This document shows positions 44,920 through 54,706 of a DNA stretch of 64,000 nt, in pieces (positions within the stretch are counted from its first letter, which is position 1; the number at the start of each line of letters is the position of its first letter). The notes beneath the pieces were generated by a model, which made no database searches, was not told the DNA's origin, and was given only the letters and a program-made list of their open reading frames with translations. Source of the stretch: Fidelibacterota bacterium (lineage in GTDB: Bacteria; Fidelibacterota; UBA8477; JABMPR01); NCBI GenBank assembly GCA_016844955.1, contig JAERTH010000032.1, forward strand, positions 62,001-126,000, read 5' to 3'. A program made the position numbers and the translations under genes.

Positions 44920-46092
44920 TTATCTGGAGGCAAGGATTTGCTTGACTTTTTCCCGGTAGGAACTCTCAGGGAACAGATCCAAAAGCCGTTCTAATTCGTT
45001 GTAACCACGCACTTTATCACCGCTATTGATGTACGAGTAACCAATCTTGAACTGTGCCGCATCTGCTTTATTAGAGTCAGCATAATTCAGTACCTTACGA
45101 AAAGCTTCGATAGCACGGCTATATTCGTCCAAGGCATAATAGCATTCACCCACCCAATACTGAGCATTGTCAGCATAATCATTTTGAGAGTCATTTCGTA
45201 TGAGCATTTCAAAATCATCAATGGCTCCCATGAAGTCACCATTCTGATATGAGCTAAGCGCATCAATATAATGCTGCTTATAGGTCTCATAATCCATCTT
45301 GGCGGTGGCAGGCTTATGAACTACAGACTGCGCTTCCACAGGAGAATAAGTTGAAGTGACAATATTCGGGCTTGTGTTTGGCATAGCCATCAACTCATTA
45401 AATGAATTTGTAAGTGAAATTATTTTGTTTTCAAGCAAAACAAGCTGTGAGAGAATATCATAATTCGCACTGTCTTGTACTTTTGCATGACGTTCAAGGG
45501 TACCAAACTGCTCATCAGAATTCATCATATGATCAGCAACTGATAGTTGGTACTCAGAGAATGAGGAATCCAGTATTGAAAATTGTGACTGGATATTGAG
45601 CAGGTTTTCTTCCAGCACTTCCATTTTCGCTGGATCCATTGTGGCATAAATACTGTCTACCTGAAACTGAGTTGTTTGAATTGAAGAGGTCAATCCAGTG
45701 AGTGATTCTCGGATTCCATTCTGCTCAGCCTGCAAACCTGCGATTTGCTCCTCATTGTTTTTTGCCAATAGGGCTGACAGTGAATCGTTACGATCCCGCT
45801 CAGTGGTCAACTTTTCCTCCAATTCGGTGGAGAGTTGTTCCAGTGTATGCTTGGATTCCGCATTAAGTTTGTAAAGATTCTCAAGGCTGATATGATTTTC
45901 GTTGTAGGTCTCGCGCATGGCTTTGACCTCCTGAGAAAATTCCTTCAATTTGACGTCAAGAATAACCAGGACACTGTCCGTTCCCTGAGTATCCTGTTTA
46001 ACCTCATCTATTTCTTGCTTAAGGTTTTTTGAACCAGAGCAGCCGATGATGAGGGCTAATATCAAGATGATAGCGAACTGTCTTTTGTACAT
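44920..46092 (-). CDS. CpoB/YbgF-like coiled-coil and TPR lipoprotein
   Basis: 390 residues. A lipobox LIIGC gives Cys18 as anchor. A long coiled coil runs from about 25 to 235. After a linker, three TPR units at the C-terminus read YKQHYIDALSSYQNGDFMGA, YADNAQYWVGECYYALDEYS and KADAAQFKIGYSYINSGDKV, ending FPESSYREKVKQIL. This is the tol-pal YbgF/CpoB pattern, which links Tol-Pal constriction to peptidoglycan synthesis. The coiled coil is longer than in E. coli and the protein is lipidated. It lies near the mre/mrd/rod group. Confidence 0.8.
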   Translation of the reverse strand: MYKRQFAIILILALIIGCSGSKNLKQEIDEVKQDTQGTDSVLVILDVKLKEFSQEVKAMRETYNENHISLENLYKLNAESKHTLEQLSTELEEKLTTERDRNDSLSALLAKNNEEQIAGLQAEQNGIRESLTGLTSSIQTTQFQVDSIYATMDPAKMEVLEENLLNIQSQFSILDSSFSEYQLSVADHMMNSDEQFGTLERHAKVQDSANYDILSQLVLLENKIISLTNSFNELMAMPNTSPNIVTSTYSPVEAQSVVHKPATAKMDYETYKQHYIDALSSYQNGDFMGAIDDFEMLIRNDSQNDYADNAQYWVGECYYALDEYSRAIEAFRKVLNYADSNKADAAQFKIGYSYINSGDKVRGYNELERLLDLFPESSYREKVKQILASR

Positions 46093-46206
46093 TGCTTAAA
46101 CCACTTTCTGCTGGGAGTTAAGACAAGAAATCATACGGCCGTAAATTTAACCTTCGCAAATGGTCTCGCAACGCTAAATGTCTGGGGATAGTTAGGGCTT
46201 AAAGGC

Positions 46207-47439
46207 TTACCGAACCGCACGTCTAACAGAAGACATATTTGCTGAAAGTCCCGCCATTATCATCGATGTAACCATAAATGATCCTCCATAACTGATGTAT
46301 GGCAATGGTATTCCAGTTACTGGCATAATTCCGGCAATCATCCCCAGGTTCACAAAAACATGAAAAATGAGGACTGCAGCTATTCCAATAAGTATAACAC
46401 TATTAAAACGGTACTTGCTACTGTATGCCTGTGTGATCAATCTTGCTATAAGCAAGTAAAACAGTGCCAGAACCAATATCACCCCCACAAAGCCAAATTC
46501 TTCGCCAATGACAGTCATAATAAAATCTGTGTGCTGTTCGGGTAGGAATTTCAAATGGGTTTGTGTCCCTTCCCCCAGACCCTTCCCAAATGCACCGCCC
46601 GATCCAAAAGCCGTGAGGGATTGAGAGACTTGATAACCGGCCCCCAGGGGATCAGATTCTGAATCTATCAGGGAAAGAATCCGTTGTTGTTGATAGGGTT
46701 TGAGTAAGGCCCATAAAAGGTTTGTGACGCCACCAAGAATTACATTTATGCTAAAGTTCAAGACTTTGGTCCAGAATGGTAGATTGCTAAAATACAGAAC
46801 CACAATAATGAGCCCCATCCAGATAAAGAATGAGAGGGTCTGAAAAGCGGCAAGCATAGATATTACCGGCGCCAGCAAAAGGAAGAAATAAAGGGGGCTG
46901 ATACCTGCCCAGAAAATAACCACAATAAGAATTCCAAAATACACCAAGGCGGTACCCAGATCAGGTTGTAGTAAAACCATGATTGTAGGGCCCAGCGTCA
47001 TGGCAACCGGCGTCATAAGCTCTTTGATAGTGGAGAGTCTTCGTTTGTGATCTGCAAAGTATTTTGCCAGAGCCAACAGTAGAAAAACCTTCATGAATTC
47101 AGAAGGCTGAATACCAAAACTTCCAATACTTATCCAGCGGCTAACAGATCCTCCACCCTGGAAGGCAATGGGAATAAGTAGCAGAGCTATCCCCAGCCCG
47201 TATCCAACATAGGTCAGATTATGAATAATCTTTCGTGGAATCAAGTAGGCCATGAAAAACAAGCCCACACCTAAAATAACCCAGGCACTTTGACGCACAA
47301 AATATCCTGCACTTGATTCATGCTGAGCTTCAATACTGTATATGGCTAATAAACCACTGGCCGATAACAATAATACCAGAACCAGTGTACTCCATTCAAG
47401 CTCCCTTAATCGACTAATTATAAAGGCTCTAGCACTCAT
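46207..47439 (-). CDS. rodA: Rod-shape peptidoglycan glycosyltransferase RodA
   Basis: 410 residues with ten helices of the SEDS family. Typical sequences are ELEWSTLVLVLLLSASGLLAIYS, IQPSEFMKVFLLLALAKYFAD, LLQPDLGTALVYFGILIVV (catalytic-site Asp), GSGGAFGKGLGEGTQTHLKFLPEQHTDFI and GIPLPYISYGGSFM. It polymerises lipid II during elongation with PBP2. Its ATG overlaps the mrdA stop by four bases. Confidence 0.95.
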   Translation of the reverse strand: MSARAFIISRLRELEWSTLVLVLLLSASGLLAIYSIEAQHESSAGYFVRQSAWVILGVGLFFMAYLIPRKIIHNLTYVGYGLGIALLLIPIAFQGGGSVSRWISIGSFGIQPSEFMKVFLLLALAKYFADHKRRLSTIKELMTPVAMTLGPTIMVLLQPDLGTALVYFGILIVVIFWAGISPLYFFLLLAPVISMLAAFQTLSFFIWMGLIIVVLYFSNLPFWTKVLNFSINVILGGVTNLLWALLKPYQQQRILSLIDSESDPLGAGYQVSQSLTAFGSGGAFGKGLGEGTQTHLKFLPEQHTDFIMTVIGEEFGFVGVILVLALFYLLIARLITQAYSSKYRFNSVILIGIAAVLIFHVFVNLGMIAGIMPVTGIPLPYISYGGSFMVTSMIMAGLSANMSSVRRAVR

Positions 47440-49214
47440 GCGTTTCTTCTCGCAATTGATCGCAATATTTTCCCAATGAGGGGGGCAGCTTTACCGCCAC
47501 CGCCACCACCATTTTCCAGGAGCACAGCCCAGGCATAGGGATAGCGTTCATCCAGACTGAAACCTATAAACCAGGCATGATCTTCTCCATGAGGATTCTG
47601 AGCAGTACCGGTTTTACCATATATATCCCAACCGATCTGACGTGCGGCCTTGGCTGTTCCCTTTTGTCCGTTCACAACATCCCACATGGCCTGGTGGATA
47701 AAATCCCATGATTCTGGGGAGGCCATATTGTGATCCTCTGGTGGAGATATATTTTCGTGAATTACTTCGCCATTTTTGGACACAACTTTATTCACAAAAT
47801 GAGGTTGATACTGGATTCCCCGTTCGGCAAGCATGCTGGCAAATTGTGCGAGCTGTAATGGCGTTACCAGTACATCTCCCTGACCGACTACAATGTTTAG
47901 CAGATTACCCTTGGTCCATTTATTCTGGCCGTATTTCCGATTCATAAATTTAGTATCAGGAACCAGCCCCTTGTTCTCACCGGGAATATCAATGCCGGAA
48001 AGCTCACCCAATCCGAATTCACGAGCCAGAACGGCCCAATCTTCCAGGCCAATATCCTGGATTAGATTGTAAAAGTACACATTACAGGATTGTTGAACTG
48101 CATCGTGGAGATTGACCTTGCCATGGCCCCCTTTTTTCCAACACCCAAAGGATCGGTTGCCAAGTCGATAGCTACCTCTACATAAATAGGTTCGTTCTCG
48201 GGCATTGGAATGATTCTCCAGGGAATACAGCGCTGCCAATGGTTTCAAGGTTGACCCAGCGGGATACAGGCCCTGAATGCCTCTATCGTATAATGGTTTG
48301 CGTCTATCCTGGATAAGGGCTTGCCAATCCTTAGATGAAATTCTACCTGAAAGCATTTCAAGATCATAGCCGGGTCGGCTGGCGTAGGCTAAAATTTCTC
48401 CGGTTTTATGATTTAAAAGGACAACGGAACCTGAGGAATCGGCCAATGCTTTTTCTGTGGCTTCCTGTATATATGAATCAATGCTGAGTATTAAATCATA
48501 TCCCGGTATCGGATTGACCGGAGCGCGCTCCTCCAATTCACCAATTTCCTGACCCAGCGCGTTTACCTCAATGTACCTGAACCCGCGTTGACCGTGGAGG
48601 TCAGACTCATAATACTTTTCAATACCCTTCCACCCCACTTGATCACCAGGTTGGTAATCTGAATCCTTCTGAAAACGCTTTAGATCATCCCGATTGATTT
48701 CTCTGGTGTATCCAAGTGCATGGGATAGATCAAGATTTGAGACATAGTTACGAATGGGCTCAATACTATAGGTGACACCAATTAGCTCCAGACGATGCTC
48801 CTGTAGATGGGATATTTTCTCAAAGGGGACACGACTGAACACTTTGGCCGGTGCGAATGAGCCACGACGATTTTTGACAATCCTGCGATTAATTTCATCC
48901 ACCGAAACTTCCATAACCTCGGATAATCTTTGAAGAGATTCAACCTGATCGCGAATCTCAATTGGGATTACCGAAATAGTGTAACTGGGAGCGTTGTCCA
49001 CAATGAGCTTACCATTTCTATCGTAAATAACACCGCGAGAAGCCAGAACGGGGACTGCACGGATATGGTTGGCAGTAGCCTTTTCAGCGTACTTCTCATG
49101 AAAGACGATCATAAGGTAGTAATATCGACCAATTAAGGTCAGAAAAATCAGAGCCAGAATGCCGTGAACCAGGAGAGATCGCCAGCTTTCGACAATGTTC
49201 TTCCCTTGAAGCAC
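47436..49214 (-). CDS. mrdA: Penicillin-binding protein 2
   Basis: 592 residues. One membrane helix near 13-34, then a PBP dimer domain with ASRGVIYDRNGKLI, and a transpeptidase domain with the three motifs: S321-T-L-K324, S376-C-N378 and K534-T-G536. It cross-links peptidoglycan in the elongasome with RodA. A cluster of glycines (ENGGGGGGK) close to the C-terminus is natural to the family's end region but longer than usual. Confidence 0.96.
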   Translation of the reverse strand: MLQGKNIVESWRSLLVHGILALIFLTLIGRYYYLMIVFHEKYAEKATANHIRAVPVLASRGVIYDRNGKLIVDNAPSYTISVIPIEIRDQVESLQRLSEVMEVSVDEINRRIVKNRRGSFAPAKVFSRVPFEKISHLQEHRLELIGVTYSIEPIRNYVSNLDLSHALGYTREINRDDLKRFQKDSDYQPGDQVGWKGIEKYYESDLHGQRGFRYIEVNALGQEIGELEERAPVNPIPGYDLILSIDSYIQEATEKALADSSGSVVLLNHKTGEILAYASRPGYDLEMLSGRISSKDWQALIQDRRKPLYDRGIQGLYPAGSTLKPLAALYSLENHSNARERTYLCRGSYRLGNRSFGCWKKGGHGKVNLHDAVQQSCNVYFYNLIQDIGLEDWAVLAREFGLGELSGIDIPGENKGLVPDTKFMNRKYGQNKWTKGNLLNIVVGQGDVLVTPLQLAQFASMLAERGIQYQPHFVNKVVSKNGEVIHENISPPEDHNMASPESWDFIHQAMWDVVNGQKGTAKAARQIGWDIYGKTGTAQNPHGEDHAWFIGFSLDERYPYAWAVLLENGGGGGGKAAPLIGKILRSIARRNA

Positions 49215-49690
49215 TACTCAGCCCCGACTCGGAGCAGGATAAAAATTCCGCTAAGAAGTGCCAGTGTGTAGAGGGTTCTGGGGAGCATGATCAGAAACAC
49301 AATATTTCCCGTGGCCCATTGGGAGTCCTGATGTGATACCATCACCGTCAGAATAAAGAAGACCAGTAGGAATCCGGTATACAACAGGTATTGAACAATT
49401 ACCGGAATTCTCACTATCCGGGCATGAAATATTCCAGATAGATATCCAACAAGGGCCAGCGCAAGCGAGCTAATACCAATCATATCGGTTCCAGTAAGTG
49501 CATCTATCATGAATCCCAGGACAAAACCCAGCCACATCGCCTGGAGTTGGCTATGTGTAAGACCAACATAGATTATAAAGATTACCAGAAAACTTGGTAT
49601 GGAACCGTAAATGCTGAAGATATCCCCCAACATCCATTGAAAAATGAGAACCAGTAGCCCTAAAAAGCTATACTTTAAAATATCAATCAT
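49214..49690 (-). CDS. mreD: Rod shape-determining protein MreD
   Basis: 158 residues with five hydrophobic helices. The pattern (FSIYGSIPSFLVIFIIYVGL, FVLGFMIDALTGTDMIGISSLALALVGYLSG) is that of MreD, with the conserved GLIxD-like stretch read as GFMIDAL. It is an elongasome membrane component. It overlaps mreC by eight bases and mrdA by one. Confidence 0.9.
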   Translation of the reverse strand: MIDILKYSFLGLLVLIFQWMLGDIFSIYGSIPSFLVIFIIYVGLTHSQLQAMWLGFVLGFMIDALTGTDMIGISSLALALVGYLSGIFHARIVRIPVIVQYLLYTGFLLVFFILTVMVSHQDSQWATGNIVFLIMLPRTLYTLALLSGIFILLRVGAE

Positions 49691-50474
49691 CTTGCTTAAG
49701 TATGAATATTTCTTCTATTCGGTTAAAATCTGTGGCCAGATCTACACGTACTGATTTCACATAGTCTTCAACCACAGGAGAAATCTCAGAGACCCACCCA
49801 ACAAAGATGTGTTCAGGGAAAATGTCACTAAACCCAGAGGTAACTACGGAGTCTCCTGCTATAACCTCAGCGTTCTTGGGAACATCCTGAATGAGATACC
49901 CCTTTTTTAGGGTATAGCTAAGTATTCCCACATCACGAGAACGCATTTCGCGCACAGAGACCCTGAAATTTTTATCATTGACCAGCTGCACAAGCGCGGT
50001 CTTTGGAGAGACGGCTACGACCTTACCAACCAATTGTGCTTCAGCGTCAACAACTCCAGATAGTAGAGTGACCCCATCATCTGACCCTTGATCAACTGTG
50101 AGACTGCTCATGGTATGACTGCCCACATCTGAAAGTACGTTGGCAGGTATCACATTGAACTGCTTCTCATCTTTAAACCCCAGCATATTGCGCAAACGCT
50201 GATTTTCACTTGAGATGGTCTTTGATTTGTTCAGCTCGATCTGGGCTTTGATATGTCTTTGTTGTAACTCATGATAATCTTTTTCAATGGTGAAAAGCAT
50301 CTCAACCCACTGTATGGGAACATAGAGGTATGCTGAGCCGTCCAGCACCAGGCTTCGGGCTTGTGAAAGGAGTGGACTTCCATTGGAGGCTATAATCAAT
50401 AGTGACAGCGCAATTGCAGCGACCAGATTACCGATTGATTTATATCTGGACAGTTGGGGTACTGATGTAGCCAA
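49683..50474 (-). CDS. mreC: Rod shape-determining protein MreC
   Basis: 263 residues. One membrane helix (about 14-32) leads to a coiled coil (LQQRHIKAQIELNKSKTI) and two beta-barrel domains. ENQRLRNMLGFKD, DQGSDDGVTLLSGVVD, GKVVAVSPKTALVQLVND and GVVTSGFSDIFPEHIFVG-type segments (here SVVTSGFSDIFPEHIFVGWV) mark MreC. It scaffolds the elongasome on the periplasmic side. It is 28 bases after mreB. Confidence 0.94.
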   Translation of the reverse strand: MATSVPQLSRYKSIGNLVAAIALSLLIIASNGSPLLSQARSLVLDGSAYLYVPIQWVEMLFTIEKDYHELQQRHIKAQIELNKSKTISSENQRLRNMLGFKDEKQFNVIPANVLSDVGSHTMSSLTVDQGSDDGVTLLSGVVDAEAQLVGKVVAVSPKTALVQLVNDKNFRVSVREMRSRDVGILSYTLKKGYLIQDVPKNAEVIAGDSVVTSGFSDIFPEHIFVGWVSEISPVVEDYVKSVRVDLATDFNRIEEIFILKQDD

Positions 50475-50502
50475 GATCTAACCTATACGTCTGTAGAATC
50501 GA

Positions 50503-51525
50503 TCAATAAAGAACATCCTCGAAGCGTTCAATACTATCAAGAACTTTTCCCGTTCCCTGTACGATTGAAAGCAGTGGATATTCAGCAACATTTACAGGGA
50601 GATCAACTTCCAGACGCATCCTTTTATCAAAGCCCTGGAGCAATGCCCCACCACCGGTGAGAATGATACCTCGATCAAGAAGATCGGAGCTCAGTTCCGG
50701 AGGGGTGCGCTCGAGACACATTTTCACAGCATCAACAATTAAGTCAATGGTATCCCTTAAGGCATCACGGATTTCTGAGGATGAAACCTCGATAGTTTTT
50801 GGAATTCCAGCAATCATGTTACGCCCTTTGACGGATAATTTATAGTCCGTAACCTGCAGTGCGGATCCGACGTTACACTTGATACTCTCTGCGGTTCGCT
50901 CGCCAATCAAAAGATTATGGTCACGTTTAAAATGCTGAATGATAGCTTCATCCATCTCATCACCGGCAACACGCAGTGACTCTTTGGTAACAATACCATT
51001 TAATGCGATAATCGCAATTTCAGTGGTTCCACCACCAATATCAACAATCATGTTACCAACAGGTTCGCTGATATCAATACCAATACCGATGGCTGCAGCT
51101 ACCGGTTCTTCAATGAGGAAAACCTCACGTGCATTTCTGCGTTCTGCCGATTCTTTAACAGCCCGTTTTTCCACCTCAGTAATTCCAGATGGAACACAGA
51201 TAATCATTCTGGGGCGCGCCAGTTTTGATATGGGGAGCTTGTTTAAAAAGCCCTGCAACATGCTGTCTGCCATTTCAAAATCTGCAATAACACCATCACG
51301 CAGGGGTCTAATGGTTTCGATTTCCTGATGAACCTTACCTACCATACGTTTTGCTTCATTACCTACAGCAATGACCTTTGACGTGGACTTTGACTTTGCA
51401 ACAATGGATGGTTCGTTCAGGACTATTCCCTGTCCACGTACGTAAATTAGCGTATTTGCGGTCCCAAGATCAACTGCAACATCAACACCCATCCAGTTTC
51501 GGAAATTTGAAAATTTTGTGGCCAT
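50503..51525 (-). CDS. mreB: Actin-like rod shape protein MreB
   Basis: 340 residues. Motifs include VAVDLGTANTLIYVRGQGIV (phosphate 1), DGVIADFEMADSML, CVPSGITEVEKRAVKESAE, MIVDIGGGTTEIAII (phosphate 2) and GIILTGGGALLQGFDKRM. MreB filaments guide cell-wall elongation, so a rod shape is implied. It is the first gene of mreBCD-mrdA-rodA and has a 215-base upstream region with a candidate promoter and leader hairpin. Confidence 0.98.
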   Translation of the reverse strand: MATKFSNFRNWMGVDVAVDLGTANTLIYVRGQGIVLNEPSIVAKSKSTSKVIAVGNEAKRMVGKVHQEIETIRPLRDGVIADFEMADSMLQGFLNKLPISKLARPRMIICVPSGITEVEKRAVKESAERRNAREVFLIEEPVAAAIGIGIDISEPVGNMIVDIGGGTTEIAIIALNGIVTKESLRVAGDEMDEAIIQHFKRDHNLLIGERTAESIKCNVGSALQVTDYKLSVKGRNMIAGIPKTIEVSSSEIRDALRDTIDLIVDAVKMCLERTPPELSSDLLDRGIILTGGGALLQGFDKRMRLEVDLPVNVAEYPLLSIVQGTGKVLDSIERFEDVLY

Positions 51526-51538
51526 CTACCCTCTCGTG

Positions 51539-51557
51539 CCTGAAAAGTGCTTTCAGG
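51539..51557 (-). promoter_or_regulatory. Hairpin in mreB leader next to the ribosome site
   Basis: CCTGAAA and TTTCAGG pair perfectly around a 5-base loop and end 13 bases before the mreB start codon, just before its GAGAGGG ribosome site. It could modulate translation. Confidence 0.35.
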
Positions 51558-51607
51558 TCTTTGAAAACAATACTTTATACACTGCCTCACAACACCGTTC
51601 TGAGGAC

Positions 51608-51636
51608 GATATAAAATCTAGAAATATTTTAAGCAA
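51608..51636 (-). promoter_or_regulatory. Candidate mreB operon promoter
   Basis: On the minus strand TTGCTT (51636-51631) and TATATC (51613-51608) are spaced by 17 bases, reading toward mreB about 80 bases downstream. Match to consensus is modest. Confidence 0.3.
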
Positions 51637-51740
51637 TAGCACTCACTAAATGCCCTGTAACGGCTTTATTTTAGGGGGTTAGCTCAGATAGATAAAGTAC
51701 GGATGGAAACAGTGGATAAATCTGTAATTAAACCGATTTA

Positions 51741-53009
51741 TCAATAGCGAAAACGCCAATCGTTCTGATCCAGGAAGGTCTGATCCAGACGATAGTCACC
51801 AAACCCCGTTTCATCACGAAAAACGAATTGCTTACCGATACGGTAATATTCCCAGACCTGGTATGGTTTTCTATTGATTTCAAAGGGACCACGCTGAATT
51901 TCATCCGGGGGTCCGAAGAGAATATAAATCATCCCACGATCCGTTTTCCAGCCTTCCTGAACAACAGTGAAGGCCTCTATGGAAAACGCCACCCGGCGAT
52001 AATATTCTTCCATTAATTCATTTTCAACGGTACCCGGTGTAGGATCTAGGGCTGCCCAGAACTGTTTAAATTTCGCCAGTTTCTGTTCCTCAGTCCCTAT
52101 TTTAAGGTCCCTGATAGATCGGTCATCCGCCAGGTAAACCAATTGTTTGACAGCTTCATCTATATCCACTACATCAAAATTTACACCCCGCAGTCGAACC
52201 CTAAAATTTGATTTGGTTTTAACCTGGTTGCCACTCCCATCTTCGGCCATGACAAACAGTGTATAATTGGCGTAGTGCATATCAGTCAACGGAATGTCAA
52301 AATAGAGAAGTGAGTCAATGGGGCCATCATGGTCGATGACTGTCGTTTTTGAGGTCTGACTTTCTTCTTTTACTCTAAGATCATAACTCAGAGAATAAGG
52401 AGCCACAGCTCCAAGCAATCTGATTTTAAAGGCCAGAGTATCTATGATTTCAAAAAAAGACTGATCCATTAGTAAACCAGCCCCCTCTGGAGCTCCACTG
52501 TCCATAATCATGATATTACCCAATGACAGCTCCGTCTTATACATTCCTGATTGGTCAAGCCCATCACTGAGAACATTAGATTTTTTTGTATAAAGATCAG
52601 TAACCCGGACATTGATTGTCAATTCTGATGCGGGGACTATGAAACTTTTTTCGGTGAGGATAGTATTGGTGCTATTTCTGGTATCCTTGTAGGCATTCAA
52701 CCACAAGGTATCACTCCAGATTTGCCCGGCTATCCGTTCTTTATTCTGATCCGCAATATTGACACCCACCTCGTATTGTGCAAAAAACTGATCCCCTGAT
52801 CGGGTAAATTGTAACTCATCATAAGGGATTTTTATATGTACTGAAACTTTGATATTTTTTTTATCTGAAAGGGGCTCGGACAGACCAATAAAGGAAAAGT
52901 CAGGCAAAGTAAGATCTTTCTCCTGCTTAACATTTTGCTCAGTGCAAGCAGAGAGAATAATTGTCAGAGCTATGATTTTTGCTGATGATGCTAATATAGA
53001 TTTCGCCAC
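51741..53009 (-). CDS. GWxTD-domain lipoprotein
   Basis: 422 residues from GTG 53009, which has GAGG five bases upstream and begins a clean signal peptide ending ILSAC (lipid anchor). A longer ATG-started reading would put eleven hydrophilic residues before it. Beta-rich domains fill the middle. The C-terminal GWxTD domain shows VVQEGWKTDRGMIYILFGPPDEI followed by QVWEYYRIGKQFVFRDETGFGDYRL. GWxTD proteins are frequent in FCB bacteria; their role is unknown. It overlaps the propeller gene by 19 bases. Confidence 0.88.
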   Translation of the reverse strand: MAKSILASSAKIIALTIILSACTEQNVKQEKDLTLPDFSFIGLSEPLSDKKNIKVSVHIKIPYDELQFTRSGDQFFAQYEVGVNIADQNKERIAGQIWSDTLWLNAYKDTRNSTNTILTEKSFIVPASELTINVRVTDLYTKKSNVLSDGLDQSGMYKTELSLGNIMIMDSGAPEGAGLLMDQSFFEIIDTLAFKIRLLGAVAPYSLSYDLRVKEESQTSKTTVIDHDGPIDSLLYFDIPLTDMHYANYTLFVMAEDGSGNQVKTKSNFRVRLRGVNFDVVDIDEAVKQLVYLADDRSIRDLKIGTEEQKLAKFKQFWAALDPTPGTVENELMEEYYRRVAFSIEAFTVVQEGWKTDRGMIYILFGPPDEIQRGPFEINRKPYQVWEYYRIGKQFVFRDETGFGDYRLDQTFLDQNDWRFRY

Positions 53010-54706
53010 TTTATCCTCGTTAGTCCAAGATTTGTACCCAACCAAATATAGTCCCTATTTGCGATGATATCAGTCACAAAATTACTTACGAGACCATCAC
53101 TTTCGGTATAATGTCTCCAACTTGATGACTTGGAATTAAAGCTATACAGGCCGATATCTGATCCGACCCATGTGCCATTGCCCACAATGCACAGGCCTCT
53201 AGGCCTGAAGGGTGCCTGTGGTGCCAGATGTGCACGTCCCGATTGCGATTGAAGATTTACCTCCAATAACCCCCTGTGTGTGCTGGCCCAGAGCGTATCC
53301 CCGACTATCTCGCATTCATAAATTGGATCAACCGCCCCTGCCAGGTCTGAAACCTGAACTTCCCCCAGCGTATTAATCCTGCCTGAAAAGACCAGACTCT
53401 CTTCATCGAAGAGATATAATCCATGATAGGATGAGATATAGTACACACCTGATTCATGAGTGATGTCAAACACTGGCCAATCAAGTCCATCTGGGAAAAT
53501 GGTTTGCATAAACAAACCGGATTCATGAAACAGGTAAGCATTTCGTTCAGTGCCCACCATTATGTTTCCATCATTGCCTGCTGCTACAGAATAGATACGC
53601 TTACTGAGAAGGTCTTTCTTGGAGATAATCCGTTCCCAGCTATTCCGGTTGAGGTCACTTTTAAAAACACCCCCCCTGCCGGCAATTACTATTTCGGATG
53701 GTGAAGCATCTATTGAAGTGATAAATGAATAATCAAAGACAACCTCTGTGATGGCTTCATCGTAAGAAAAATTAAAATCCTCAAGAAATGTCAGTCCAGC
53801 CCTTCCCCCCACAACAACCTGATCTGCTACCAGCGCCATAGACATGACATCGGGCGATAGCAGGCCAAATGGCAAGGCTGTGAAATGGGCACCGGGAATT
53901 CTTCTGGTGAAGACACCAAGGCCATAGGTACTGAGGAAAGCTTCACCAGAATTGGGATCTCCTGACAAAGCTGAGACGCTACTGGTAGAGTTCAAGGGGT
54001 GTCCATCCATGTGGAGCAGACCCTCAGCATTGAAGCCACCATTGTAGACATTTTGTACAGGAAGTGATTCATAGACATCACTAAAATTTGAGGCAACGGT
54101 TTCAATCCACTTGACATGGTTCCATTCAACATCCAGATCCGTATCAGTCCCCCAGGCCTCAAACCCTCCTGAACTTTTTTGAAAGAGTGCATAAAATTTT
54201 TCTGGATCATCCTCGCTCGTGGATGAGACAATTACCTGTGTATCAGAAAAACCCAGATCATACTTGCCAGAAAATTTTGGATCAGTGGGTAATGAGGCAC
54301 GGGACATCCACTGGGAAGCAGGATCATACAGAAACACGTAATCTGGAGTAACCATCCAGATATCCTGGGTGGCTGTATTCTGCCATACCAGAAGCACTGG
54401 ATATTGATTTAAGCCGTCACTTGCTGTGATAGGATCCAGCCAACGCCCTTCATGATGGTTATATACCAACACACCATCCTCAACGGCAAAGTAAACATTC
54501 CAAAGTCCATAATAGCTGTGGTTAACATGTTTCCCAGCAGGAATGCTTACAAAAGTACCTCGCTCGTAAACACCCTGTGACAGTCCCTGCGCGAATAGCG
54601 CTAGTAGGAGAAATACACCTACCCTGTGCAGGATGGTATTAATTGATGATTTCAATAGGTTTGCTGTTTTGATAGCTGCGAATTCGGGGAGACTATTCAG
54701 ATTCAT
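52991..54706 (-). CDS. Secreted beta-propeller protein (two-component-regulator-type propeller)
   Basis: 571 residues. A hydrophobic segment (VGVFLLLALFAQGLSQ) acts as signal peptide and suggests a start downstream of the ATG at 54706, perhaps a TTG 17 codons in. The body is made of propeller blades (GLWNVYFAVEDGVLVYNHHEGRWLD, YSVAAGNDGNIMVGTERNAYLF, DGLVSNFVTDIIANRDYIWLGTNLGLTRI), with the closing LGTNLGL typical of Reg_prop blades. There is no kinase or DNA-binding domain, so it is not a hybrid sensor. It may bind surface ligands. Confidence 0.75.
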   Translation of the reverse strand: MNLNSLPEFAAIKTANLLKSSINTILHRVGVFLLLALFAQGLSQGVYERGTFVSIPAGKHVNHSYYGLWNVYFAVEDGVLVYNHHEGRWLDPITASDGLNQYPVLLVWQNTATQDIWMVTPDYVFLYDPASQWMSRASLPTDPKFSGKYDLGFSDTQVIVSSTSEDDPEKFYALFQKSSGGFEAWGTDTDLDVEWNHVKWIETVASNFSDVYESLPVQNVYNGGFNAEGLLHMDGHPLNSTSSVSALSGDPNSGEAFLSTYGLGVFTRRIPGAHFTALPFGLLSPDVMSMALVADQVVVGGRAGLTFLEDFNFSYDEAITEVVFDYSFITSIDASPSEIVIAGRGGVFKSDLNRNSWERIISKKDLLSKRIYSVAAGNDGNIMVGTERNAYLFHESGLFMQTIFPDGLDWPVFDITHESGVYYISSYHGLYLFDEESLVFSGRINTLGEVQVSDLAGAVDPIYECEIVGDTLWASTHRGLLEVNLQSQSGRAHLAPQAPFRPRGLCIVGNGTWVGSDIGLYSFNSKSSSWRHYTESDGLVSNFVTDIIANRDYIWLGTNLGLTRIKWRNLY

